Part shown: piece after piece, positions 15,234 to 24,982 of the stretch
Layout: each line of letters opens with the position of its first letter
Position numbering within the stretch: position 1 is the stretch's first letter
Assembly (NCBI RefSeq): GCF_014648075.1
Contig: NZ_BMQK01000013.1
Coordinates: forward strand, 147,159 to 211,158
Source: Streptomyces ruber
GTDB taxonomy: Bacteria; Actinomycetota; Actinomycetes; Streptomycetales; Streptomycetaceae
Direction: 5' to 3'
DNA: 64,000 nt
Position numbers and translations under genes: made by a program
Notes under the pieces: generated by a model
The model's database searches: none
Told to the model about the DNA's origin: nothing
What the model saw: only the letters and a program-made list of their open reading frames with translations

Positions 15234-18200
15234 TCACGGGGCCGCCGCGTCGATCGCCTTCACGATCCGCTTGTCCGAGACGGGGTACGCCGTGCCGAGC
15301 GCGTGGGCGAAGTAGCTGACCCGTAGCTCCTCGATCATCCAGCGGATCTCGAGAACGGGCTGCGGCACCGGCCGGCCCTGGGGCAACTGCTCCAGGAGCC
15401 ACGCGTACTCGTCCTGCATCTCGTGGACCTTCGCCATGCGGGTCGTGTCCCGCTGGACGCCGGTCGGCATCTGCTGCAGGCGGCGGTCCGCGGCCACCAG
15501 GTACCGCATGAGGTCCGGGAGCCGTCGCAGTCCCGCCGCCGTGACGAAGCCGGGCTTCACCAGGGCGTCCAGCTGCTTCCGTACGTCCTGGAGGTTCGGC
15601 AGCAGCGCCGGGCTCTTCGCGGCCTTCAGCCGGCGTTCACAGGCCTGCCAGGCGGCCAGCACCTGCTGGACCTGGCCGACCGTACGGATCGTGGTGTCGA
15701 CGATCTCGGCGCGCACCTTGTCGTACAGCTTCCGGTACGACGACTCGTCCCAGGCCGGGCCGCCGAAGTCGGCGATCAGCCGGTCGGCCGCGGCCATCGC
15801 GCAGTCGTCGAACAGCGCCTGGATGGAGCCGTGCGGGTTCGCGGACAGGGCGAGCTTCTGCTGGTTCGTCAGCTTCTGCGAGGCGAACTTCGCCGGGTTG
15901 ACCGGGATGTTGCGCAGGATCAGCCGGCGGGTGCCCTTCCACATCGCCTCCGTCTGCTCCGCCTCCGTGTCGAAGAGGCGTACCGAGACGGTGTCGCCGT
16001 CGTCGACCAGTGCCGGGTACGCCTTGACCGGCTGTCCGGCCCGGCGGGTCTCGAAGACGCGCGTCAGGGAGCCGATCGTCCAGTCGGTCAGCCCCGACCG
16101 CTCCAGGGACTCGCCGCCCTGCCGCTCCGCCGTGGCCGCCGCGGCCTGCGAGAGGGCCTTGCGCGCCTTCGGCTTCAGCTTCAGCCGCAGCGCCTCCAGG
16201 TCCTTGTCCTCGGCGATCTTGCGGCGCCGCTCGTCGACGATCCGGAAGGTGATCTTCAGGTGGTCGGGGACCCTGGCCAGGTCGAAGTCGGCCGGGTCCA
16301 CGGGGACGCCCACCATCCGCTTCAGCTCACGTGCCAGCGTGAACGTCAGGGGCTCCTGGAGGGGCACGGCCCGCTCCAGGAACTTCTTCGCGAAGTTGGG
16401 GGCGGGGACGTAGTTCCGGCGGATCGGCTTGGGCAGGGAGCGGATCAGTTCGGTGACGACCTCCTCGCGCAGGCCCGGGATCTGCCAGTCGAAACCCTCG
16501 TCCCGGACCTGGTTGAGCACCTGGAGCGGTATGTGGACGGTCACGCCGTCGGCGTCCGCCCCCGGCTCGAACTGGTACGTCACACGGAACTTGAGGTTCC
16601 CCTGCCGCCACGAGTCCGGGTAGTCGGCCTTGGTGACCGCCTCCGCCGACTCGCGGATGAGCATCTCCCGCTCGAAGTCGAGGAAGTCGGGCTGCTCGTG
16701 CCGCTTGTGCTTCCACCAGGAGTCGAAGTGGGCACCGGAGACGACGTGTTCCGGCACCCGCTGGTCGTAGAAGTCGAACAGCGTCTCGTCGTCGACCAGG
16801 ATGTCCCGGCGCCGCGCCCGGTGCTCCAGCTCCTCGACCTCGGTGAGCAGCCGCCGGTTGTCGCTGAAGAACTTGTGGTGCGTCCGCCAGTCGCCCTCGA
16901 CCAGCGCGTTGCGAATGAAAAGCTCGCGGCTCGTCTCCGGGTCGATCCGGCCGTAGTTGACCTTCCGCTGGGCGACGATCGGCACGCCGTACAGCGTGAC
17001 CTTCTCGTACGCCACCACCGCGGCCTGGTCCTTCTCCCAGTGCGGCTCGCTGTAGGTGCGCTTCACCAGGTGTTCGGCCAGCGGTTCGACCCACTCCGGC
17101 TCGATCCTCGCGTTGACGCGGGCCCAGAGCCGGGAGGTCTCGACGAGCTCGGCGGACATCACGAAGCGCGGGGGCTTCTTGAAGAGCGCGGAACCGGGGA
17201 AGATCGCGAACTTGGCGTTGCGGGCTCCCAGGTACTCGTTCCGCCCGCCGTCCTTGCGGCCGCCCTGGCCGGAGTCCTTGGACTCCTTCACGTCCTTCAT
17301 CCCGACGTGGGACAGCAGGCCGGCGAGGAGCGAGACGTGGACGCGGTCGGCGGGGGCGTCCTCCTCGTTGAGGTGGATGCCCATCTGCTTGGCGACCGTG
17401 CGGAGCTGCGTGTAGATGTCCTGCCACTCGCGGATGCGCAGGAAGTTCAGGTACTCCTGCTTGCACATCCGGCGGAAGGACGACGAACCGCGCTCCTTCT
17501 GCTGCTCGCGGACGTACCGCCACAGGTTCAGGTACGCGAGGAAGTCGCTCGTCTCGTCCTTGAAGCGGGCGTGCTGCTGGTCGGCCTGCGCCTGTTTCTC
17601 GGCGGGACGCTCGCGCGGGTCCTGGATGGAGAGCGCGGCGGCGATGACCATCACCTCGCGGACGCAGCCGTTCCGGTCGGCCTCCAGCACCATGCGGGCC
17701 AGCCGCGGGTCCACCGGGAGCTGTGCCAGCTTGCGGCCGGTCTGGGTGAGCCGCTTGCGGACGTCCTTCTCCGTCGGGTCCAGCGCGTTCAGCTCCTGCA
17801 GCAGCTGGACGCCGTCGCGGATGTTGCGGTGGTCCGGCGGGTCGATGAACGGGAACTTCTCGATGTCGCCGAGACCCGCCGCGGTCATCTGGAGGATGAC
17901 GGAGGCCAGGTTCGTCCGCAGGATCTCCGCGTCCGTGAACTCGGGCCGGGCGTTGAAGTCGTCCTCCGAGTACAGCCGGATGCAGATGCCGTCGCTGGTC
18001 CGGCCGCAGCGGCCCTTGCGCTGGTTGGCGCTCGCCTGCGAGATCGGCTCGATCGGCAGGCGCTGCACCTTGGTGCGGTGGCTGTAGCGCGAGATACGGG
18101 CGAAACCGGGGTCGACGACGTACTTGATGCCCGGAACGGTCAGCGAGGTCTCGGCGACGTTCGTGGCGAGCACGATCCGGCGGCCGGTGTGCGGCTGGAA

Positions 18201-19211
18201 GACGCGGTGCTGCTCGGCGTGCGAGAGCCGGGCGTACAGCGGGAGGATCTCGGTGAACCGGTACTGCTTCTTGGCCAGCGCGTCCGCCGTGTCGCGGATC
18301 TCCCGCTCGCCGGAGAGGAAGACGAGGATGTCGCCCTTCCCCTCCGCCATCAGCTCCTCGACCGCGTCCGTGATCGCGGTGATCTGGTCCCGGTCGGCGT
18401 CCTCGCCGTCCTCCTCCAGGAGCGGCCGGTAGCGCACCTCCACGGGGTACGTCCGCCCGCTGACCTCGATGATCGGCGCGTCGCCGAAGTGCCGGGAGAA
18501 ACGCTCGGGGTCGATGGTCGCCGAGGTGATGACGACCTTGAGGTCGGGGCGCTTGGGCAGCAGCTGGGCCAGGTAGCCGAGCAGGAAGTCGATGTTGAGG
18601 GACCGCTCGTGCGCCTCGTCGATGATGATCGTGTCGTAGGCGCGCAGCTCGCGGTCGGTCTGGATCTCGGCGAGCAGGATGCCGTCCGTCATCAGCTTGA
18701 TGAACGTGGCCTCCGGGTTCACCTGGTCGGTGAAGCGGACCTTCCAGCCGACGGCCTCGCCGAGCGGCGTGTCCAGCTCCTCCGCGACGCGCTCGGCGAC
18801 CGTACGGGCGGCGATCCTGCGCGGCTGCGTGTGCCCGATCATGCCGCGGACGCCCCGGCCCAGCTCCAGGCAGATCTTCGGGATCTGCGTGGTCTTGCCG
18901 GACCCGGTCTCACCGGCGACGATCACGACCTGGTGGTCACGTATCGCCGCGGCGATCTCGTCCTTCTTCTGGCTGACGGGCAGCTGTTCGGGGTACCGGA
19001 CCTCGGGCAGGCGGCCGCGACGCGTGGCCATCCGCTCCTCGGCCTTCGCGGCCTCCGCCTCGATCTCCGAGAGGACGGCGGCGCGGGCTTCCGGCTTACG
19101 GATCTTGCGCGCACCTTCCAGCCTGCGCCCGAGCCGGTGCGCGTCGCGCAGCGACAGCTCGGTCAGGCGGGAGGCGAGGGCGCCGAGGGCGGGGGCGGAA
19201 TGCGTAGACAT
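15234..19211 (-). CDS. hrpA: ATP-dependent RNA helicase HrpA
   Basis: A 1325-residue DEAH-box helicase, the full length of the HrpA family. Motif I GETGSGKTT lies at residues 100-108, the Walker B box IIIDEAHERS near residue 200, the SAT motif in VVITSATIDP, and motif VI in ANQRKGRCGRTSDG. HA2 and OB-fold regions and the long HrpA-specific C-terminal domain (DUF3418) follow. The enzyme unwinds RNA and in other bacteria resolves stalled ribosomes. The ATG at 19211 gives MSTHSAPALGALASRL. It is monocistronic. The plus-strand frame of 1282 codons across it is an artefact. Confidence 0.97.
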   Translation of the reverse strand: MSTHSAPALGALASRLTELSLRDAHRLGRRLEGARKIRKPEARAAVLSEIEAEAAKAEERMATRRGRLPEVRYPEQLPVSQKKDEIAAAIRDHQVVIVAGETGSGKTTQIPKICLELGRGVRGMIGHTQPRRIAARTVAERVAEELDTPLGEAVGWKVRFTDQVNPEATFIKLMTDGILLAEIQTDRELRAYDTIIIDEAHERSLNIDFLLGYLAQLLPKRPDLKVVITSATIDPERFSRHFGDAPIIEVSGRTYPVEVRYRPLLEEDGEDADRDQITAITDAVEELMAEGKGDILVFLSGEREIRDTADALAKKQYRFTEILPLYARLSHAEQHRVFQPHTGRRIVLATNVAETSLTVPGIKYVVDPGFARISRYSHRTKVQRLPIEPISQASANQRKGRCGRTSDGICIRLYSEDDFNARPEFTDAEILRTNLASVILQMTAAGLGDIEKFPFIDPPDHRNIRDGVQLLQELNALDPTEKDVRKRLTQTGRKLAQLPVDPRLARMVLEADRNGCVREVMVIAAALSIQDPRERPAEKQAQADQQHARFKDETSDFLAYLNLWRYVREQQKERGSSSFRRMCKQEYLNFLRIREWQDIYTQLRTVAKQMGIHLNEEDAPADRVHVSLLAGLLSHVGMKDVKESKDSGQGGRKDGGRNEYLGARNAKFAIFPGSALFKKPPRFVMSAELVETSRLWARVNARIEPEWVEPLAEHLVKRTYSEPHWEKDQAAVVAYEKVTLYGVPIVAQRKVNYGRIDPETSRELFIRNALVEGDWRTHHKFFSDNRRLLTEVEELEHRARRRDILVDDETLFDFYDQRVPEHVVSGAHFDSWWKHKRHEQPDFLDFEREMLIRESAEAVTKADYPDSWRQGNLKFRVTYQFEPGADADGVTVHIPLQVLNQVRDEGFDWQIPGLREEVVTELIRSLPKPIRRNYVPAPNFAKKFLERAVPLQEPLTFTLARELKRMVGVPVDPADFDLARVPDHLKITFRIVDERRRKIAEDKDLEALRLKLKPKARKALSQAAAATAERQGGESLERSGLTDWTIGSLTRVFETRRAGQPVKAYPALVDDGDTVSVRLFDTEAEQTEAMWKGTRRLILRNIPVNPAKFASQKLTNQQKLALSANPHGSIQALFDDCAMAAADRLIADFGGPAWDESSYRKLYDKVRAEIVDTTIRTVGQVQQVLAAWQACERRLKAAKSPALLPNLQDVRKQLDALVKPGFVTAAGLRRLPDLMRYLVAADRRLQQMPTGVQRDTTRMAKVHEMQDEYAWLLEQLPQGRPVPQPVLEIRWMIEELRVSYFAHALGTAYPVSDKRIVKAIDAAAP

Positions 19212-19326
19212 ACGCGATCCAGGATCTCACCTCGCGGAAATCTCTGGCGAACGCTTTTGCGCCCGGTGTGACGGGGGTCTCCGGACGGACGGCTGATCCG
19301 CGGTGACGGCATCGGCCGGACGGCCG

Positions 19327-19848
19327 TCACGCCGCCTTGCCCGCCCTGGGGGCCGGCTCGCGCTCCGTCAGCTGCGTCCCCTGCTCAGGGGCCGACGAGG
19401 AGGGCTCGGGCGTCGGGGGCTCGGGGGTCGGGGAGGCCGACGGCTCCTCCGTGGGCACCGGCGCGCTCGTCGTCCGCACGGGCGACGGCTCGTGGAGGGT
19501 CGGCTCGGGCTCCGGCGGCCTGTCGTCCCCGCCGCCCGGCCCGTGCTCCGCCGTGGGGCGGACGGACGGCTTCCGGCTGCCGGAGGCCCGGGCCGACGGG
19601 GACGCCGCACTGGACGTGGACGCGTCCGGGACGTCCGGTGCGCCCCGTTCGCCGCGCCCGTCCCGGTACCCGGTGCTGCCGCCGCCGGACACCGCCGGTC
19701 CGCCGTCCGGCTCCGTGCCGCTGCGCCGCTGTGCCGAAGGGGAGGGCACGGGCCCGGCGCCGCCGCCGCCCACGCTCATGCAGCCGGCGGTCGCCGCGAC
19801 GGCCAGCACCGTGGCGGCCAGACGGGCGGGTACGTACAGGGCGCGCAC
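19327..19848 (-). CDS. Proline/serine-rich lipoprotein
   Basis: A 173-residue exported lipoprotein. The signal peptide MRALYVPARLAATVLAV runs to the lipobox ATAGC (Cys near residue 23). The mature part has no globular domain; it is a low-complexity chain rich in P, S, G, T and E (PEPPTPEPSSSAPE), as in wall-spanning linkers. The function is unknown. It may be co-directional with the zincin gene upstream at 20009-20359. Confidence 0.75.
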   Translation of the reverse strand: MRALYVPARLAATVLAVAATAGCMSVGGGGAGPVPSPSAQRRSGTEPDGGPAVSGGGSTGYRDGRGERGAPDVPDASTSSAASPSARASGSRKPSVRPTAEHGPGGGDDRPPEPEPTLHEPSPVRTTSAPVPTEEPSASPTPEPPTPEPSSSAPEQGTQLTEREPAPRAGKAA

Positions 19849-20008
19849 GGGCAGCCACCTCCGATGGGTTCCCCCTGCGCACGGGGTCCCCCGCTCCGGG
19901 GGGAAGCCGGAAGCGGGATCGGAGCCGGGAGCGTCAGGGGAAGGGACGAGGAGTCGACAAGTCCAACTCCCGCCGCCCGCAAGAGGACACGCGGACCCGC
20001 CGGGCGGC

Positions 20009-20359
20009 TCAGCCGTACCCGAGCGCGTGCAGCCGCGCGTCGTCGATCCCGAAGTGGTGCGCGATCTCGTGCACCACGGTCACCTCCGTCTCGGCGACCA
20101 CGTCCTCCCGCGTCTCGCACATCCGCAGCGTCGGCCCCCGGTAGACGGTGATCCGGTCCGGCAGCACACCCGCGTACCACTCGCCGCGGTCCGTCAGCGG
20201 GGTCCCTTCGTACAGCCCGAGCAGCTCGGGATCGTCGGCTGGCGGCTCGTCCTCGACGAACACCGCCACGTTGTCCATCAGCCGCGTCAGCTCCGGCGGG
20301 ATCCGGTCCAGCGCCTCGGCGACCAGTTCCTCGAACTCCTCGCGCGTCATCTCCAGCAC
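20009..20359 (-). CDS. Minimal zincin metallopeptidase-like protein
   Basis: A 116-residue cytoplasmic protein with the zinc-binding motif HEIAHHFGIDD (HExxH...D) near the C-terminus, the pattern of the small zincin-like family (DUF1025/PF06262). The helical N-terminus EFEELVAEALDRIPPEL is also typical. Substrate unknown. I use the GTG at 20359, preceded by GGAG at 9 nt; an ATG at 20350 would have no proper ribosome-binding site spacing. Confidence 0.85.
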   Translation of the reverse strand: MLEMTREEFEELVAEALDRIPPELTRLMDNVAVFVEDEPPADDPELLGLYEGTPLTDRGEWYAGVLPDRITVYRGPTLRMCETREDVVAETEVTVVHEIAHHFGIDDARLHALGYG

Positions 20360-20532
20360 GGGGCCATTCTCCGGTACGGAACCGGCGGACAGGAGACGGA
20401 AACCGTCGTGCGGGAGTTCCGGAGACCCCGTCTCCCGCCGCGCGGACCGGTCGTGCCGCGCCCCCGGGGAAGCGGGGGCACCCCACGCCGCGCACCCGCA
20501 TATCCGGCCCCGCACCTGGGCATACGGGACCA

Positions 20533-22104
20533 ATGGCTCGCGTCCCCGCTGCTGCTGCCGCCGCCCTGCGCCGCGTACGACAGTCGCCCGGTGCCCTGGT
20601 CCGCCGCTACCGAGCGGGTGGATCCCAGCCGACTGTCGCCCTCGTCCACCAACCCCACCCGTGGGCCCGCGCCACCGGGCTCGTCGTCGTGGTCCTGGTC
20701 GGCGCCTGGCTGGGGCTGCTGATCGTCGGCAACGTCCGCACCCCGGTCGGTCCCATGAACACCACGATGACCCTGCGGCCCTCCCTCACCGGCGGCACGA
20801 AGATCAACGTCTCCCCCCTCGGCGCCCTGGAGCTGAGCAGCCACGCAGCGCCCGTCCGCCTGGACGTGAACGTCGACCAGCTCGACCCGGCCCGCTCCCA
20901 GGCCCTGGTCGACCACCCCGAGCGGATCAGCGGCCTCCAGGACGAGATCGCGAGCGACGTCCGGCACGGCACGCTCGACCTCGCCCTGCGCTCCTGCGTC
21001 GCCGTCGTCTCCGGGGCCACCGCCCTGGGGCTCGTCGTCTACCGGCGCCCGCGCCGCGCCCTGGCCGCCGGCGGACTGGCCCTGGCCCTGCTCGGCGCGT
21101 CCGGCGGCGCGGCGTACGCCACCTGGAACCCGAACTCGGTCCTGGAGCCCAGATTCTCCGGACTGCTCTCCTCTGCGCCGTCCCTGGTGGGCGACGCCCG
21201 CAGCATCGTCACCGAGTTCGACGTCTACCAGAAGGAACTGGCCCGCCTGGTGACGAACGTGACCAAGCTGTACGACGCCACCTCCACCCTCCCCGCGTAC
21301 CAGCCCGACCCGACCACCATCCGGGTCCTGCACGTGTCGGACATCCACCTCAACCCGGCGAGCTGGAAGATCATCGCCTCCCTGGTCGAGCAGTACGGCA
21401 TCGACGTCATCGTCGACTCCGGCGACACCATGGACCACGGCTCGGCCGCCGAGAACGCCTTCCTCGACCCGATCCGCGACCTCGGGGCGCCGTACGTCTG
21501 GGTGCGCGGCAACCACGACTCGACGACCACCCAGCGCTACCTGGAGCGCATGGAGAACGTGCACGTCCTGGACGACGGACGGGCCGTCTCGGTGGCCGGC
21601 CTGCGCTTCGCGGGCATCGGCGACCCGCAGTTCACGCCCGACCGCTCGGCCGAGCAGAAGGGCGACCCGGCGGAGGAACTGGCGGGCGCGCGCCTGGCCT
21701 CGGCACTGCGCGACCAGGAGACGGCCGGCACACCCGTGGACATCGCGATCGCCCACAACCCGACGGCGGCCCGCCAGACGGACGGCGAGGTGCCGCTCGT
21801 ACTGGCCGGGCACATCCACCACCAGGAGATGGAGGTCCTGAAGTACGGCACACGGCTGCGCATCGAGGGCTCCACGGGCGGCGGCGGGCTGCGGGCGGTG
21901 GAGGGCGAGCAGCCCGACCCCATCGAGGCCTCGGTCCTCTACCTCGACCGGGACACCCGTCGCCTCCAGGCCTGGGACGAGATCGAGCTGGGCGGTCTCG
22001 GCCTGTCGACGGCCGAGGTCAGCCGCCATCTGCCGAAGGAGAACCAGCCCGGCGCGACCCGGTCGCCGTCCCCCTCGGGGAGCCCCTCCGAGGACGGCTC
22101 GTAA
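20533..22104 (+). CDS. Membrane-anchored metallophosphoesterase
   Basis: A 523-residue protein with two transmembrane segments in its N-terminal half (around residues 45-67 and 155-195) and a C-terminal calcineurin-like phosphoesterase domain. All metal-binding motifs are visible in order: VSDIHLN, DSGDTMDHG, RGNHDS, AHNP and GHIHH. The C-terminal tail is rich in P and S. It is likely an envelope phosphodiesterase or phosphatase; the substrate cannot be told from the sequence. The ATG at 20533 is well placed. Confidence 0.9.
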   Translation: MARVPAAAAAALRRVRQSPGALVRRYRAGGSQPTVALVHQPHPWARATGLVVVVLVGAWLGLLIVGNVRTPVGPMNTTMTLRPSLTGGTKINVSPLGALELSSHAAPVRLDVNVDQLDPARSQALVDHPERISGLQDEIASDVRHGTLDLALRSCVAVVSGATALGLVVYRRPRRALAAGGLALALLGASGGAAYATWNPNSVLEPRFSGLLSSAPSLVGDARSIVTEFDVYQKELARLVTNVTKLYDATSTLPAYQPDPTTIRVLHVSDIHLNPASWKIIASLVEQYGIDVIVDSGDTMDHGSAAENAFLDPIRDLGAPYVWVRGNHDSTTTQRYLERMENVHVLDDGRAVSVAGLRFAGIGDPQFTPDRSAEQKGDPAEELAGARLASALRDQETAGTPVDIAIAHNPTAARQTDGEVPLVLAGHIHHQEMEVLKYGTRLRIEGSTGGGGLRAVEGEQPDPIEASVLYLDRDTRRLQAWDEIELGGLGLSTAEVSRHLPKENQPGATRSPSPSGSPSEDGS

Positions 22105-22184
22105 ACCGTTTTGGCGATACCTCCCGCCATCCCATATGCTTCTCACGTCCCCGACGCGCTGAGAAGCGCCCAGGCGGGCCGATA

Positions 22185-22257
22185 GCCCTCATCGTCTAGC
22201 GGCCTAGGACGCCGCCCTTTCAAGGCGGTAGCACGGGTTCGAATCCCGTTGGGGGCA
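22185..22257 (+). tRNA. tRNA-Glu(TTC)
   Basis: Acceptor GCCCTCA/TGGGGGC, anticodon loop CTTTCAA (TTC), T loop TTCGAAT. It is the first of three tRNA genes in a row (Glu, Asp, Phe). CCA is not encoded. Confidence 0.96.
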
Positions 22258-22306
22258 CGCAAGACCGTGTGCGACACTGAGTTCGCTGGTTCGCACACAA
22301 CAGCTT

Positions 22307-22381
22307 GGTCCTGTGGAGCAGTTTGGAGTGCTCGCCACCCTGTCAAGGTGGAGGCCGCGGGTTCAAATCCCGTCAGGACCG
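22307..22381 (+). tRNA. tRNA-Asp(GTC), second copy
   Basis: Same sequence as the copy at 15064-15138, here on the plus strand 49 bp after tRNA-Glu. Confidence 0.96.
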
Positions 22382-22392
22382 CTGATGAGTCA

Positions 22393-22408
22393 CGTTCCAC
22401 GTGAAACA
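22393..22408. promoter_or_regulatory. Second parS-like site, between tRNA-Asp and tRNA-Phe
   Basis: CGTTCCACGTGAAACA agrees with the parS consensus TGTTTCACGTGAAACA at 14 of 16 positions, with an intact CACGTGAAAC half. It lies in the 31-bp gap between two tRNA genes, a gene-free spot like the first site at 6602-6617. Confidence 0.7.
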
Positions 22409-22412
22409 TCGT

Positions 22413-22489
22413 GGCTGGGTAGCTCAGTTGGTACGAGCGTCCGCCTGAAAAGCGGAAGGTCGCCGGTTCGACCCCGGCCCCAGCCACCA
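22413..22489 (+). tRNA. tRNA-Phe(GAA), CCA encoded
   Basis: Acceptor GGCTGGG/CCCAGCC, anticodon loop CTGAAAA (GAA), T loop TTCGACC. The CCA end is present in the DNA (22487-22489). Confidence 0.96.
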
Positions 22490-22496
22490 GCGTCGA

Positions 22497-22522
22497 GGGC
22501 CCCGTCCAAGCGGACGGGGCCT
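22497..22522. terminator. Terminator of the tRNA-Glu/Asp/Phe unit
   Basis: GGCCCCGTCC pairs with GGACGGGGCC around AAGC, starting 8 nt after tRNA-Phe. Confidence 0.8.
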
Positions 22523-22780
22523 TCGGCTCATGCAGTCGGCACTTGCTCGGTATGTGCTCGACAGCCATACGCTGACCTGCGGTGATGAAGGCGATTTGCC
22601 TTTTGGGGTGCGGGGTGCGTATGGTGGTAGATCGTTTGATCCCATTTGCCCGGCGCCAACAAGACGCGCCGCGTGTGGCGCGTACTCTCCCTTGCCGTGG
22701 CCGGACCGCATTGAGGCGGCCGATTGTGACTTCACGGAGTTTGGGCGCGTGCCGAGAACTCCGGAAGGTTCGCATTTCGC

Positions 22781-24958
22781 ATGTCCATCACCAGTACTGA
22801 TCACTCCGTCCTGCCCGAGGGCGCAGAGGACACCAACGACGACACCGTCACGGCTCCCGAGATCACGTTCGCCGACCTGGGGCTGCCCGACGGCGTCGTC
22901 CGCAAGCTCGCCCAGAACGGTGTGACCACCCCCTTCCCGATCCAGGCCGCGACCATCCCGGACGCGCTGGCGGGCAAGGACATCCTGGGCCGCGGCCGCA
23001 CCGGCTCCGGCAAGACCCTCTCCTTCGGTCTGCCGACCCTGGCCACGCTGGCCGGCGGCCACACCGAGAAGAAGAAGCCGCGCGCGGTCATCCTCACCCC
23101 GACCCGTGAGCTCGCCATGCAGGTCGCGGACGCCCTCCAGCCGTACGGCGACGTCGTCGGGCTGAAGATGAAGGTCGTCTGCGGCGGCACGTCCATGGGC
23201 AACCAGATCTACGCCCTGGAGCGCGGCGTGGACATCCTGGTCGCCACCCCGGGCCGGCTGCGCGACATCATCAACCGCGGCGCCTGCTCGCTGGAGAACG
23301 TCCAGGTCGCCGTCCTCGACGAGGCCGACCAGATGTCCGACCTGGGCTTCCTGCCCGAGGTCACCGAGCTGCTCGACCAGGTTCCGGCCGGCGGTCAGCG
23401 CATGCTCTTCTCCGCGACCATGGAGAACGAGATCGCGACGCTCGTCGAGCGCTACCTGAAGGACCCGGTCAGCCACGAGGTCGACGCCGCCCAGGGCGCC
23501 GTGACGACCATGTCGCACCACATCCTGATCGTGAAGCCCAAGGACAAGGCGCCGGTCACCGCCGCCATCGCCTCCCGCAAGGGCCGCACCATCATCTTCG
23601 TCCGCACCCAGCTGGGCGCCGACCGCGTCGCCGAGCAGCTGCGCGACGCCGGGGTGAAGGCCGACGCCCTGCACGGCGGCATGACCCAGGGCGCCCGTAC
23701 GCGCACCCTGGCCGACTTCAAGGACGGGTACGTCAACGTGCTCGTCGCCACCGACGTCGCGGCGCGCGGCATCCACGTGGACGGCATCGACCTCGTCCTG
23801 AACGTGGACCCGGCCGGCGACCACAAGGACTACCTGCACCGGGCCGGCCGCACGGCGCGCGCCGGGCGCACGGGCACCGTGGTCTCGCTGTCCCTGCCGC
23901 ACCAGCGGCGCCAGATCTTCCGGCTGATGGAGGACGCGGGCGTCGACGCCTCGCGCCACATCATCCAGGGCGGTGCCGCGTTCGACCCCGAGGTCGCCGA
24001 GATCACCGGCGCCCGGTCGATGACCGAGGTCCAGGCCGAGTCGGCGGGCAACGCGGCCCAGCAGGCCGAGCGCGAGGTCGCCCACCTCACCAAGCAGCTG
24101 GAGCGGGCCACGCGCCGCGCGGCCGAGCTGCGCGAGGACGCCGACCGGCTGGTCGCGCGGGCCGCGCGGGAGCGGGGCGAGGACCCGGCCGAGGCGCTGG
24201 CGCAGGCGCGCGGCGAGACCGCCGACAACGCTGCGGGCACCGGCGAGACCGCGCAGGACGCCGTGGTGTCCCTGCCGGAGCAGGCCGCCCCCCAGGTGGC
24301 GGAGCGGAGCGAGCGCACGGAGGAGGCGCCGTCCTCGTCCTCGTACGAGCGTCCCTCGTACGAGCGCCGGGAGCGGCGTGACGACCGCGGTGACCGTGGT
24401 GACCGCGGCGGCTTCCAGCGGGACCGCGAGCGCGGCTTCAACCGCGACCGCGACCGTGACCGCGGCTTCCGCCGCGACGACCGGGGAGACCGCGGTGACC
24501 GGGGCGACCGTGGTGGCTTCAACCGGGACCGCGACCGTGACCGTGGCTTCGACCGCGGCGGCCGTTCCTTCGAGCGGCGTGACGACCGCGGCGACCGCGG
24601 TGGCTTCAACCGCGACCGTGACCGTGGTTTCCGGCGGGACGACCGCCGCGACGACCGCCGCGACGACCGTGGCGGCCGTTCGTTCGACCGTCGTGACGGT
24701 GGCGAGCGCGGTGGCTTCCGCCGGGACAACGACCGCGGGTTCGACCGCGGTGGCCGCTCCTTCGACCGCCGCGACGACCGCGGTGGCCACCGGGGCAGCG
24801 ACCGCCCGTACAACCGCGACCGTCAGGGCGACCGGCCGTCGAGCGGCGGCTACCGCTCCGGCAGCCACGACCGCCCGTACGGCCGCCGTGACGACCACCG
24901 GGGCTCCGGCTCCTTCGGCCGCCGCGACGACAAGCCCCGCTGGAAGCGCAACGGCTGA
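22781..24958 (+). CDS. DEAD-box RNA helicase with RGD-rich tail
   Basis: A 725-residue DEAD-box RNA helicase. The Q motif PFPIQAATIP precedes motif I GRTGSGKT (residues 72-79); VLDEADQMSD, SATMENEI and HRAGRTARAGRTG follow. After the second RecA domain comes a charged coiled region and then, from about codon 525, roughly 200 residues made of repeated RDDRGDRGGF-type units. Such disordered RG-rich tails bind RNA and promote condensation in other DEAD-box proteins. The family includes CsdA/RhlE-type ribosome and mRNA-decay helicases. Start ATG at 22781. Confidence 0.93.
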   Translation: MSITSTDHSVLPEGAEDTNDDTVTAPEITFADLGLPDGVVRKLAQNGVTTPFPIQAATIPDALAGKDILGRGRTGSGKTLSFGLPTLATLAGGHTEKKKPRAVILTPTRELAMQVADALQPYGDVVGLKMKVVCGGTSMGNQIYALERGVDILVATPGRLRDIINRGACSLENVQVAVLDEADQMSDLGFLPEVTELLDQVPAGGQRMLFSATMENEIATLVERYLKDPVSHEVDAAQGAVTTMSHHILIVKPKDKAPVTAAIASRKGRTIIFVRTQLGADRVAEQLRDAGVKADALHGGMTQGARTRTLADFKDGYVNVLVATDVAARGIHVDGIDLVLNVDPAGDHKDYLHRAGRTARAGRTGTVVSLSLPHQRRQIFRLMEDAGVDASRHIIQGGAAFDPEVAEITGARSMTEVQAESAGNAAQQAEREVAHLTKQLERATRRAAELREDADRLVARAARERGEDPAEALAQARGETADNAAGTGETAQDAVVSLPEQAAPQVAERSERTEEAPSSSSYERPSYERRERRDDRGDRGDRGGFQRDRERGFNRDRDRDRGFRRDDRGDRGDRGDRGGFNRDRDRDRGFDRGGRSFERRDDRGDRGGFNRDRDRGFRRDDRRDDRRDDRGGRSFDRRDGGERGGFRRDNDRGFDRGGRSFDRRDDRGGHRGSDRPYNRDRQGDRPSSGGYRSGSHDRPYGRRDDHRGSGSFGRRDDKPRWKRNG
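24351..24950 (+). repeat. Imperfect coding repeats of the helicase tail
   Basis: The DNA encoding the helicase C-terminus consists of many imperfect copies of short units such as GACCGCGGTGACCG and GGTGGCTTC. Long minus-strand and alternative-frame tracks here are produced by the repeats. Confidence 0.8.
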
Positions 24959-24982
24959 CGGCTGACAAGCTCCGTGTGTGAG

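Noticed and set aside
14849..15319. Plus-strand open frame between the DUF6274-like gene and hrpA
   Set aside because: It reads through tRNA-Asp antisense and the hrpA 3' end and has no family-like sequence.
15423..19271. 1282-codon open frame on the plus strand across hrpA
   Set aside because: It is the antisense shadow of HrpA, with Leu/Val/Arg/Asp-rich sequence and no domain; high GC in third positions removes stops.
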